Assembly (NCBI GenBank): GCA_963920765.1
Contig: OY987246.1
Coordinates: 17,418,868 to 17,482,867, forward strand
Direction of reading: 5' to 3'
Length of the DNA stretch: 64,000 nt
Origin: Ulota crispa
Taxonomy: Eukaryota > Streptophyta > Bryopsida > Orthotrichales > Orthotrichaceae
Shown here: piece after piece, positions 1-10,094 of the stretch
Layout: every line of letters begins with the position of its first letter
Position numbering within the stretch: the first letter of the stretch is position 1
Position numbers and translations under genes: made by a program
The notes under the pieces: generated by a model
The model's input: the letters and a program-made list of their open reading frames with translations, nothing else
Databases searched by the model: none
What the model was told of the DNA's origin: nothing

Positions 1-112
1 GTTTTATATTTGAGGTGTCCTTTATTGCTTCAATTCATATCAAAAACTTCTAAAAGATTATGAAAAAGGGCATGGAATGAGGGAGGAAAATCCTCTAGCT
101 TAGTAGTATAGA
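1..112 (-). mobile_element. Helitron-like element, 5' end only (cut by window edge)
   Basis: The last bases before position 112 read, on the minus strand, A|TCTATACTACTAAGC, the same 5' terminus as the complete copy at 1495-1986. The interior (TTTGGTGT-type text, 'gtgtcctttattgcttcaa') also matches that copy. The element runs off the left edge of the window. It lies beyond the last recognised SLC4 exon, in its 3' flank or a further intron. Confidence 0.6.
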
Positions 113-304
113 TATATGTAAATTAATAAGAGATTTATGCTAAATATGAGAATTGTATGCAAAACATTGGAATGTTGAGAGATTTGTGTCCCTCAATATT
201 GGGAGATCCTCCCTGTGCTTTGCAATCAAAGTTTGCAATTACATGAGAAGTTCAAATTTGGTTAAATAGCACAATTTGTGTTGAAACTTGCAAATTAGAT
301 GTTT
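113..304. other. 3' flank or intron of the SLC4-like gene, no feature seen
   Basis: A+T-rich sequence between the partial Helitron and the TAG at 305-307. I see no SLC4 C-terminal exon here on the minus strand. Confidence 0.4.
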
Positions 305-3300
305 CTATGCAGGCGTGAGGTTTGCAACCTGAGTTAGGACTTTGGCAGTTGCATACGTTCCAGCTGCTAGAACAAACGATAACAAGGCGCTCTCGATAGG
401 ATAAGTGCTGGTGGGGCTGTACAAACTTGCAACTCCCTGCAAGAAATTTACCATAGGAACAAGAATAAGCAAAAAAAATCTCTTTAGGAGCTCACAACTA
501 GGCATAATTTTCTCAGTGTTATTGGAATCAAGTGACTCATTCAATAGTAATTTAATATTTACCACAGGACATGGTAGAAAAGACTAAAAAGCTACACCAC
601 TAAAAGGTACACAATACTCCTAATATTCCTAACAAGTTCACTAGTATGTAGAGAGACCATCTAGGTAGTATATAACGTAGCTTGGTGGGTTAAGGAGATA
701 AAGTTGAGTTGCCATATCTACTAATGTTTCACTTCTATGACTGGACAGTGAGTTATACTTTTGCGTCTTTATATTCCTCAGTTAATAGTAGAGCCTTTAG
801 CAAAATAAAACAAACCTTATAAGCTTCGCACATGAAGCCAATGGAGATGAAAGTTGTGAAAGTGTCGTCCACAAATCTAGTCAGATACTTGACTAACTGC
901 TCATAGGAACAAGCACACACGTCAGTACACAATCTCTCTCTCTCTCCCTCATTCATTTTTTAAATTCTTTAATTAGGAAGTGAAGGGCTGAACTTGCAGA
1001 ATTGTACAAGCTTTGCGTTAAACCAAGGACATCCACGGATTTACCTACCTCTGAGCTGGCTTCCAAAGCTCCCAGACCTAGAAGAAAGATGCACGACCAT
1101 ATTCCTACCCAGCCGTAAACAGGAAGAAACGGTACCATGACTTGCTTTGTCAACTGCAACCAAGGAGCCCAAAAAAATTTAAAAAATTAGTACACAACTT
1201 CGTATTTGAAAATATAAAAATAAATAATTAAATAAATAAAGAAAAAGAATCAGAAACAAGGTTTTAATTTTGGTACAATGCAAGATAAAGCAACAAAACA
1301 ACCATATGAGCTATTCATAGCACCCCTCAATAAGTTGAAACTTATTGTAACTATAAGCAAGAAGGTCTTAGGATGAAATTTCCAAGATCAAATTGGAGAA
1401 ATCGTTAACCACAAAAAAGTAATTGACATTCAAAGTTGATGGCTGGTTAACATTATTGACCAAAAATTGTTGATTTACGGTGCCTTACATTATACTAGTA
1501 TAGAGGCACACGCTTTGCGTGAGTAAGACATGTATGACTAATGCAACATTCAACTTTACAAAAAATTGATGTCTCATATATCAATTGGTCTAAAACCTAA
1601 TCATGATGTACTATAAAAGAAATTAATATCTCACTACTGGTCTAGAATCCAATCCACATGCACCATCATTTTGGTCCTTTTTTGAGACCAACAATACCAA
1701 TTACTTTCATCACAACGTTGTTCTTTTATATTTTCTAGGAGGCGCTTGGTGTTTTATTGATTTTTAGCACATGGTTGGAGGGCGTTTGGTGTTCTATATT
1801 TGGGGCATCCTTTAGTGTTTCAACTTCCACCAAAAATTTCTACAAAATTATGGAAATGAACATGGTTAGAGGGAACTTGGTGTTCTAGATATAAGGTGTC
1901 CTTTGTTGCTTCAACTTATACCAAAAGTCCTAGAAAGATCTGGAAAAGGGTGCACTAAGGGTAATCCTCCCACTTAGTAGTATAGATGAGTGACTTACCC
2001 TGTACAAAGCACCTGTGATCACGACCATAAAGCCGGTAGGGCCAAGGAGGGTGAGAGGTTGTGCTGCCAATGACGTATAAATAAGCCCTGATGCTGCATA
2101 GTATGAACGGCACAGAACAGAGAGTCAAATGTTATCGAAAGATCCTAGTCTTTAATAATAGTGCTTGAATCTCCAAAGAATTAAAAGTACTCAACAATTG
2201 AAAAACGGGTGCTAAAGTGGTTTTATCTGAACCGGCACAATTTGGTTCAACACTATTGCGCTGGCCATTTTAAGGCCTTCAATCAAGGGTTACAGTAAAC
2301 CAGGACTTCTTGGTAATTTTGGACATCAATCATGAAGGCGTTTGTAATGGGAGAGATGGCAATTAAGTTGATAAATAGGAGAGAGACCTCCCCCATTCAC
2401 TTCATCAAAAATGTTGCAAAATTCTAAGCTAAATAGTTGGTGACGTAAGCACAAGGGAAGTAGATACAAGCCACTTCTAAAACAAAGCCCAAACATACCT
2501 TACTTTTACTTCAGACAGAAGCATATTAATGTCCAAGAGAGTGGAAGGAGTACCTGCACAACTTATTATGGTTTCCAGCAACCCAATCTGGGAAGCTGTG
2601 ACACGAGATATCATCCTGAACCATGACACAAGAAACACGTCATAAAGGAACGTGAAATTAGCAACCATACAAAAGAACTATTGATAAAATGTGGAGGACT
2701 TGAATTAGGTGCTATAAAAAAAATGTCATATTCATTAATCCTGCATATGAAGAATAATGTTTGCTTCTTGTGACAAAATCCTGATTGGGTTTAGGCTATG
2801 GGGTTAGCAATTGCTAGTCCGCTTGTTATGTACTGTTTTCAAGCCAATAATGTGAACTACATGGGATTAGCGAATGCCAAGCTCTCAGGTATAACTTCCC
2901 TACTGGTCCGGAATCAGAAAAGCAGGGAAATGACAAACAAGTTATGGAATCGTGTAACGCGTTATTCGTTAATTTGGTAAAAACATGGGTACCATTTTGT
3001 ACCTCACCTGAATTTGAAAAGGCCTCCAGAATTTGAATCAGGAGGTCACCTGAAACTCTTTTAATGAATTCTGTCCAAATTTTTGACTTTCTATACAAAA
3101 AGAACATATTTTTGGATGATAAATATCTCATTTCATTGGGAAATAGTCAATGGATTCCCAATTCAATGAATATGGCGTTCTTTGGAAAAAAAAGTCAAAA
3201 GTCTCACTTTGTACGCTTTTTACCAAATTAACAAATAACACGTTGTGTATGGAAGTGTTCTAGAAAACAACAAAATTGAAAATTGGGTTCTAAAAAGTTT

Positions 3301-5875
3301 CTCAAGAGAAGCACAGGTAAGACAGGGCTTTAAGTATTTTGAAGTCAGTAAACACTTATAACCTTGCCTAATTTTTTAATCACCATAAAAGTAGGACCTT
3401 AGGGCCTCCTTCCATATGAGGGGGTGGGGGATGGTTTCATAAAAGCAAGTCCAGTTGTGGGTGAGGGAACCCCAATTCATACTTACCAATATTTGTGTTC
3501 CACTCTTCCATGTGGAAGGGGTGGTGCAAACAGCCCTCACCAACAATTGGTAAAAACAAGAAAGAAGAAAATCGGAACTCTAAAGTGATCAATAGCTTGA
3601 TGGAAAGTCACCAAACAAACTTAGCCCTAAAATTGCTTCCATGAGTACCAATTGACAGAACTGTTGTCATCTAACACTCCTCCCAATCACCAATGTAGCA
3701 TGCAAGGACGTCCCTACATCAGAATTTGCAAACAAATGCGCACATGCATGTGCAGTTCTAACAAAAAGCAGCAGCAGAAATGGTGAAGCAAAACCTGGCA
3801 TTATGGAAGTATGACTGACCCGCCGAAGGCAAAGCAAGGAGCCAGAGAGGCGAAGATCATGTAAACAGTGGCGCTCAAGGCTTTGGGATGAAGTCCATCT
3901 CTAAAATCGCCAACGTAGTGAGGACGCAGCCTGCGTTCAACATCTTTCGCAATGCCAGCCCCAAACCCTAATTGCGCTCCATCATCCTTTTCGCGAGCTG
4001 ATCCAAATGCTTCGTCGACACCAGCAGCTGTGGAGGAGCATTTCACCTGTAAGCCTGGCTCCGAAGCACTGCTGGAGCATCTCCTGCTTGGAGCAACGAA
4101 CCTTGTTGAGCTCCATGAGCTACCACAGGACATGTTTTCAATTCGCATAATCTGCTTCAAGCTCTTGCAGCTTTGTTTTCTTTCGTGTGGACAAGTTGTG
4201 AGGGTTGGGAGAGAGCAAGACGACGTCCATTGCGCTGCAGCAGGAGAATTCGATAGAGCTCTTGTCGATCCAGTAACCAAAAATCTCTGCACAAAAAAAT
4301 AAAAAATAAAGGTATTAGGGCATCCTCAGTCCGGACTCGGCTAAGAGCATCCTCAATCCAGCAGGTATATCGACTCTGGAACGGCATTCTCAGTGGGTCC
4401 TAGTTTGAGAGCTGGTCCAATGCATCCTGCATGCAGAACGTGATCTTGTTGGGGGACAACAAAAACCTAGCCCATACCCTGTAGTTTTAGCATTTTTCAA
4501 GAGTTCTTCAAGTTGCTCTACGGTATTGTTGTTAGAGAAAAAATGACTACTTTGCAAGTTAGAAATAAAGATCTTGTCAAGAAAGCCTCACAAAAGCCTA
4601 ATAGAAACGGAGTTCACTAAGTTTAAGTCTCTTGCTACTTGTGTTGCTACTTGTGTGCATTGGGTCAAAGGAGCCAGTGTGCCACCCGCATTGAATGAGA
4701 CCACCTAACAAAGCTCAGTAATTGCCTTTAGCTGAGCGCAATGGATTGAGGATGCCCTAACGGCTATTATTGAGCTTCATTGGGTGGCCTCAACCAACGC
4801 GGCTAGTTTGACCCAATGCACACAGGTAGCAAGAGATGTAACTTGATGTAAACTTTGTTTAGGCTCTCACAAGATCTCTATTTCTGACTTGCAAAGTAGT
4901 CATCATTTTTTCTGACAGCAATATGCATGCAAAGTAATTTGAAAGACTCTTGAGAAGTGTTGAAACGACACAATGTGAGCTAGGTTATGCTGTCCCCCTC
5001 TAAGATCACGTCCCACCCAATTGCAAAGTGCATTATTCCTGGTTTGCAGTTCTCAAAGTAGGACCCACCGTGTGAGAGTGCCGTTACATAGTCGATATAC
5101 TTGCCCGATTGGGGATGCTCTTAGAGCTGGAGTGGTTTGATAATCGCACTTTGAGGAAAAACCTTGCATCGGTAAGGAATTTTGCAAAGTAGGGATCATC
5201 AAACCGCCTTCGAAAATTTCCCGTTTTGTTATAAGCAACCTATTGCTGATTAGTTACCTTTGACTCCCTGTTTATAATTATCATAAAAATCCAATTCCTC
5301 GTTTGATCTTAAACCAACACTCGATCACTGTCCATTCTGTTTCACAATTGTCGCAACGAAAAAAATGATTCTCCAACAAAAACTTGTCCCTGGAAATCAG
5401 AGACTGAATCACAGCGAGCTATGGCCAAATTACAGCCAAACAAAAGGAGTGGCCTCGGTTTTCACGACAGATGAACTGCACCGAACGGCACACCGTGACA
5501 AAACGGGGATTTTGAGCCTGAAACAGGATAGGTAGATATGGAGTTATGCAACTATTTGCGGAGTGTTAACTACCATATTTTCAAGTTGGTGTAACGTGCC
5601 ATCAACGTTTTTCTTCCCATAATACTACAATACATACACTCTTGTCATATTAAGCTTCTCATCATTTTGCTACAATAACTTCTAAATTTCTTTCCCTCTC
5701 ATAAAGAAGTTGATTTTATATAAAACTCCACAAATGAGCTCATACTCCATATCTACCTAACACCAAGCTCAGTGAGCTAGGCGGCACAGCAACAATTCTA
5801 AGCCAGAGCACTAATTTGGAGCTTCCGAGCGGAAAGAAATTTTGCTGATGCAATATCGATTACACGTACCTCCAT
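305..5875 (-). CDS. SLC4-family (bicarbonate/borate) transporter-like protein with organelle transit peptide; 7 coding exons, C-terminal half not seen
   Basis: Coding exons on the minus strand: 5870-5875 (ATG GAG), 3820-4286, 2554-2615, 1999-2093, 1049-1153, 816-896 and 305-436. All introns are GT-AG and the phases join without a stop, giving 315 aa. Residues 1 to about 88 are rich in Ser, Arg and Ala, nearly free of acids, and contain VKC|SS, as in plastid transit peptides. Residues 109-157 (RRLRPHYVGDFRDGLHPKAL, then a membrane helix ending AFGG) match the start of the SLC4 membrane domain. AAQPLTLLGPTG matches the family's GQPLTIVGxTGP, FLPVYGWVGIW matches LPFYxWVGxW, LTRFVDDTFTTFIS matches RFTxExFxxLIS, and ALLSFVLAAGTY matches ALLSLxLxxGTF. 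SLC4 proteins have about 14 membrane spans; this model stops after about six. Either a further exon lies left of the window (weak donor CAG|GTTGCA at about 325) or the protein is truncated. Family assignment is firm; plastid location and substrate are inferred. Confidence 0.8.
1495..1986 (-). mobile_element. Non-autonomous Helitron, complete 492-bp copy
   Basis: Read on the minus strand the element starts A|TCTATACTACTAAGTGGG and ends with the hairpin CACGCAAAGCGTG, about ten bases and CTAG|T. These are the expected Helitron ends: TC start, 3' hairpin, CTRR end, insertion between A and T, no target duplication. The interior holds an imperfect tandem duplication of about 88 bp (two blocks with CATGGTT..AGGG..TTGGTGTTCTA). 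The element sits inside an intron of the SLC4-like gene, and its 5' end is only 12 bases from the splice donor of exon 1999-2093. Confidence 0.75.
4341..5124. mobile_element. Long foldback MITE (about 390-bp arms) in SLC4 intron 1
   Basis: The termini are CTAAGAGCATCCTCAATCC on the left and its near-complement CGATTGGGGATGCTCTTAG on the right. Shared blocks run almost to the centre near 4760, for example GGTATATCGACT, GTGGGTCCTA, ACGTGATCTT, ACTACTTTGCAAGT and TGTGTGCATTGGGTCAAA. A second inner pair TTAGGGCATCCTCAGTC (4317) / GATTGAGGATGCCCTAA (about 4760) suggests two nested insertions of one family. No coding capacity. The GAGCATC-type end resembles the elements at 35300 and 55207. Confidence 0.65.
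5531..5757. mobile_element. Stowaway-like MITE (TA target site) in SLC4 intron 1
   Basis: Terminal inverted repeats GGTAGATATGGAGTTATG and CATACTCCATATCTACC lie directly between TA dinucleotides (5529-5530 and 5758-5759). The length (227 bp), A+T-rich core and lack of coding potential fit a Tc1/mariner-type MITE. The terminal sequence is not the canonical Stowaway consensus. Confidence 0.5.
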
Positions 5876-6420
5876 AGCTTCGTGATTAGCGTCGAATTTT
5901 GGAGTAAAGCCCTCAGGACGATTTGCAGTTCTTCCACCCCACAGCACCTTTCGCAACTTCAATTTCCAGGGACGTGGATTTCATCAAAGCCGAAGAATTC
6001 GAATTCGAATGCAAAGTGATAGCTTGAGAGGGAATTTGAGGTACGTAAGCTCGTCTGCTGTCAACGTTGACAGGCTCCTCCTCGCTCTCGAATGTGTGCA
6101 CTGAAAGAATCTCCGGCTGGCTGTTGTGGATTGTAGGGGAATCCTTGATCGAGGACAATTCGAATTGGGCGTGGGCGTGGGCGTGGGAGTGAATTGATTC
6201 TGGGCTGCGGCTGGGGCCGCGCCCTGTAACCGCAAAGCCAGCCAGCCAGCGAGGTGCGCGTCGCGTCGCACGCTGGCCCGCTCGCAACACAAGACCACTG
6301 CGGTAGGGCTCCCCTGTTTCAGTCACCAGGTTAGTAAAGAATCTTCGACGTTCGTAGATTGCGGAAGAGGGTTGTTAGTTAAGAAGGGTGGTGTTGGCGG
6401 ATTCCGGTTAGTGAGACCGG
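5876..6420 (-). promoter_or_regulatory. 5' untranslated exon and promoter region of the SLC4-like gene
   Basis: This G+C-rich island lies upstream of the ATG at 5875 and contrasts with the A+T-rich surroundings. It includes a short GTGGGC-type direct repeat near 6168-6190 (gcgtgggcgtgggcgtggg). The long minus-strand frame 5913-6326 starts with GTG, ends TGA at 5913 and is out of frame with the SLC4 start, so I read it as untranslated leader. The transcription start cannot be seen. Confidence 0.4.
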
Positions 6421-6481
6421 TTGTGGGTTTGTATCGGAAGCCTCAGTTCTGATAGAAGTTCGTCAAAACTGATGAGTACAG

Positions 6482-6599
6482 CAGTGTTTTTCTTTTCTGG
6501 CGACAAGATGTGGATTCTGCCCACTGGTACGTCTTCCTTTCACATATGCTTCAATGAGGTGGGTAGAATGGACATCTTGTCGCTAGAAAAAAAACACTG
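6482..6599. mobile_element. 118-bp hAT-like MITE
   Basis: Imperfect inverted repeats of about 44 bp begin CAGTGTTTTTCTTTTCTGGC and end AAAAAAACACTG. The element is flanked by perfect 8-bp direct repeats GAGTACAG (6474-6481 and 6600-6607). An 8-bp duplication with CAGTG-type ends is the hAT signature. The right duplication overlaps the first three bases of the Tc1-like element, so this insertion occurred after that element arrived. Confidence 0.7.
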
Positions 6600-6604
6600 G
6601 AGTA

Positions 6605-7460
6605 CAGTACCCAAAAGAAAGAGTACATAACTTCTAGTTTAGTGCCTCAAAGCTCAATTTTGAAATGAGATTTAGAAGATGATCCATCGAGATTTTGGAA
6701 AAACTTTTGAACAAGAACAGCTTAGAATTTAGAGGAGAACAACTTTTGTTCTTGGCCAAATAGCTTATTGTGCATTTATAGTGAGTGATTGATTGACAAA
6801 GTGAAATATTGTACGTTCAAAGGTAATTTTTGTAAATCACATTTACTACACCAATTACTAAAATTTTGAAATTACTTCTTCAAGGAAACAACTTAGAACT
6901 TACAAGAGAATAACTTCTATTTTAAGCTCAAAACCTTATCATGCCTCAATAAATTTCAAATAAAGCCCAAACGTGGACCAAGCAAAAAATGTGCAAAACT
7001 TTTTGTGGCTGTAAACCTCTCATCCCAGATGCCCAGAGGTTTCAACTGTTCATGCAGGTGACCATTCTTTTTGTCGTCCCACGGCACATACCAACTCAAC
7101 AACCTTTCTTTTTCTCGTTCCCATGTTTTAATGTTGTGGCTTTACACACCACCCACATTCTTGAGTCTAATTACTCAATCTGCTTGAGTAAAGATTGTTT
7201 ACATGATGTTTATTTTAATGTTATTCTAGTATTTGGCATTAGGATGATTTGACTTGAAACTAGTTTAAAATTCAAATTTGGAGCTTCCAGCAGGCCAGAT
7301 TTCACCTGCAAAATCACTGAAGGTATGTCTCACATGTCGTGAAACTCACATTGCTTGGGTCATTCATATCGTAAGCAGTCTTTGCTTGAACTTCATTCCA
7401 ATTGATCGTATTTTGATAAACACAATTACTCCAAATTTTGTTTCACAACCATCAGTGAAT
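6605..7460 (+). repeat. Left terminal inverted repeat of the Tc1-like element
   Basis: Pairs with 9237-10092. The frames starting at 6989 and 7278 have identical mirror copies in the right arm; they are repeat sequence, not genes. Confidence 0.9.
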
Positions 7461-7948
7461 CCTGTCATTGGGATGGGACTTGTAGAAATGGGTCGTGAGA
7501 TTTAATATGAACCGCTCCTTGGTATGTGCAATGACCAAATGGTTGACATTGAAAATGGACTTTCTGATGGGAATCTTTGATGAGAATATTTAGTGGGAAT
7601 CTTTGCTGGTCAAGCAGGATTTCTTTAGAGGACAAGGAATCTGAGGTTGAATCCTTGAAGTATTGCTGGTGAGGCTTGGTGGAAAGCATCATAGCTGGTA
7701 CGTTGACAAGGCTGCGATACAACAAGAAAAAATAGAACTGTTGTTGGACCTCAATGTTGCTTTGTGTATATTCAACTGGAGTTTTGACCTAGGTTAATAC
7801 CTAATCAGCTCTCGCTTGCACGGCTTCACCAATTCTGCTCCTAATCAAACGCTCTCAAAAGCTTGAGCTCATATGTATGCACAGTTTAGATAGACTATGG
7901 CTTTGATTTTTATTCAAGCTTCCATTCTTATTCAATTTTCTGCAGAAC

Positions 7949-8956
7949 ATGAGGGGTCGAGATTTGACCACTGAAGAAAAGGCTCGCATTGTTGGAATGA
8001 GGAACGCTGGCCTTAAAGGTACAACAATTTTGTCTTCTCTTGGCATGCCAATTCAAACTATTTACACTGTGCTAAAGAATTTTGCAGCTTGCAACACTGT
8101 CGTCTCGCCAAAGAGGACAGGTCGGCCTCCCAAGCTCTCTACTCGTGATATGCGATCCATGGGATGCCTTGTGATGCAAGATCGTCGACGTCCATTAGCG
8201 GACATTGCAAGCAACCTATCTGTTGTCATTGTTCGAAAGGTAATGCATAGTTTGGGCTCTCAGTCTTGCATTGCTGCAAAGAAGCCGTTTCTAAACAACA
8301 AGCACAAGCTTGCAAGGCTAGCCTTTGCTATACAACACCAACATTGGACGATAGAAGACTGGAGACAAATTCTTTGGTCAGACGAGTCGTCTTTTGAGAT
8401 TGGTAAAATTTCACGTCAAATCAAAGTTTGGAGGAAGCCCAATGAGCGTTATCTTAGTGCTTGTCTAGCTCCTACTTTCAAAAGCGGGTGCTCTTCAGTT
8501 ATGATCTGGGGTGCTTTTGTCAATGTTAAGACCTTGCCTTTAGTTGTTATGCTTCTAGGACGACAAACAGCAGTCGACTTTGTTGAGATAGTGTATGAAT
8601 CTACTCTAGGTCCTTTCTTGGATGGCCATCCCCATGCCATCGACCTCACTTTTATGGAGGACAGTGCCCCTGTCCATTGCAGCAATGCTCCCAAAGACTG
8701 GCAAGCAAAGCAAAGTTTGCGGAGACTAATATGGCCTGCCCAAAGCCCTGATTTAAATCTTATTGAGAATCTCTGGAAAGTTTTCAAGGATCGTGTGCAG
8801 AACAACCATTGACCCGGAGACATCGAAGACATGAAGGCAGCCTTGCAATGCAAATGGGAGATTTTAGCTCCATACAAGCTTATGACGTTGGTGGCATCAA
8901 TGTCAGAGCGAATACGTGCTGTTATAAAAGCTAGAGGAGGATCAACCCGATGGTGA
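7949..8956 (+). pseudogene. Tc1-type transposase, interrupted by one in-frame TGA
   Basis: The frame opens at ATG 7949 and reads 287 aa to a TGA at 8810-8812. The same frame then continues for 47 codons (PGDIEDMKAAL.., ending IKARGGSTRW) to TGA at 8954, giving the family's usual length of about 335 aa. The N-terminus carries the paired-like HTH (LTTEEKARIVGMRNAGLKGT) and a GRPPKLS hook. The catalytic domain shows WSDES (first Asp), MEDSAPVH (second Asp) and SPDLNLIENLW (Glu), with 34 residues between the last two, so DD34E. The TGA probably arose from CGA (Arg) by C-to-T change. Tc1 enzymes cut and paste DNA at TA sites. Loss of the C-terminal tail probably inactivates this copy. Confidence 0.88.
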
Positions 8957-9236
8957 ATCCTTAGAGCTTCTCCATCAGTTTTGGGCTTGTGATTTACATG
9001 CAAATATACTAGCTAGTCTTGATTTGTAGGATGTTGTGTCACAAGCACACGCTGTAATTTGAATAAAATTGTTTCTATTGTGCATACGCAAGAGCTAAAG
9101 CGTTTGATTCAAGCACTTTATTGATGAGTAGTTTAAGAATTTGATTAAGAGCTGAATTGATGAAGCTGTGCAAGTGAGAGTTGATCAGGTACTAATCTAG
9201 GTCAAAATTCCAATTGAATAAACACAAAGCAAAAAA

Positions 9237-10092
9237 ATTCACTGATGGTTGTGAAACAAAATTTGGAGTAATTGTGTTTATCAAAATACGATCAATTGGA
9301 ATGAAGTTCAAGCAAAGACTGCTTACGATATGAATGACCCAAGCAATGTGAGTTTCACGACATGTGAGACATACCTTCAGTGATTTTGCAGGTGAAATCT
9401 GGCCTGCTGGAAGCTCCAAATTTGAATTTTAAACTAGTTTCAAGTCAAATCATCCTAATGCCAAATACTAGAATAACATTAAAATAAACATCATGTAAAC
9501 AATCTTTACTCAAGCAGATTGAGTAATTAGACTCAAGAATGTGGGTGGTGTGTAAAGCCACAACATTAAAACATGGGAACGAGAAAAAGAAAGGTTGTTG
9601 AGTTGGTATGTGCCGTGGGACGACAAAAAGAATGGTCACCTGCATGAACAGTTGAAACCTCTGGGCATCTGGGATGAGAGGTTTACAGCCACAAAAAGTT
9701 TTGCACATTTTTTGCTTGGTCCACGTTTGGGCTTTATTTGAAATTTATTGAGGCATGATAAGGTTTTGAGCTTAAAATAGAAGTTATTCTCTTGTAAGTT
9801 CTAAGTTGTTTCCTTGAAGAAGTAATTTCAAAATTTTAGTAATTGGTGTAGTAAATGTGATTTACAAAAATTACCTTTGAACGTACAATATTTCACTTTG
9901 TCAATCAATCACTCACTATAAATGCACAATAAGCTATTTGGCCAAGAACAAAAGTTGTTCCCCTCTAAATTCTAAGCTGTTCTTGTTCAAAAGTTTTTCC
10001 AAAATCTCGATGGATCATCTTCTAAATCTCATTTCAAAATTGAGCTTTGAGGCACTAAACTAGAAGTTATGTACTCTTTCTTTTGGGTATTG
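9237..10092 (-). repeat. Right terminal inverted repeat of the Tc1-like element
   Basis: Near-perfect inverted copy of 6605-7460. The minus-strand frames at 9192-9419 and 9445-9708 mirror those of the left arm. Confidence 0.9.
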
Positions 10093-10094
10093 TA

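Larger units (their letters stand above)
6605..10092. mobile_element. Tc1/mariner (DD34E) transposon with about 856-bp terminal inverted repeats
   Basis: The left terminus is TA|CAGTACCCAAAAG (TA at 6603-6604). The right terminus, read inward, is TA|CAATACCCAAAAG (TA at 10093-10094). The arms 6605-7460 and 9237-10092 pair almost without mismatch. Beyond them the pairing resumes at about 7756-7880 against about 9110-9236, with about 295 bp (7461-7755) present only on the left. The single transposase frame lies between the arms at 7949-8956. Total length is 3,488 bp. Near-identical arms suggest recent insertion. Confidence 0.9.

Noticed and set aside
3952..4302. 116-aa plus-strand frame
   Set aside because: Antisense shadow of the SLC4 transit-peptide exon.
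305..5875. Calling the SLC4-like gene a BOR borate exporter
   Set aside because: Membrane motifs are generic SLC4 and the N-terminus is unlike BOR proteins; only the family can be stated.
5913..6326. 137-aa minus-strand frame as the SLC4 N-terminus
   Set aside because: It begins with GTG, ends TGA at 5913 and is out of frame with the spliced SLC4 reading that starts ATG GAG at 5875.
6989..7505. Plus-strand frames of 87 and 75 aa
   Set aside because: Identical copies occur inverted at 9192-9708; they lie in the Tc1 inverted repeats and are not genes.
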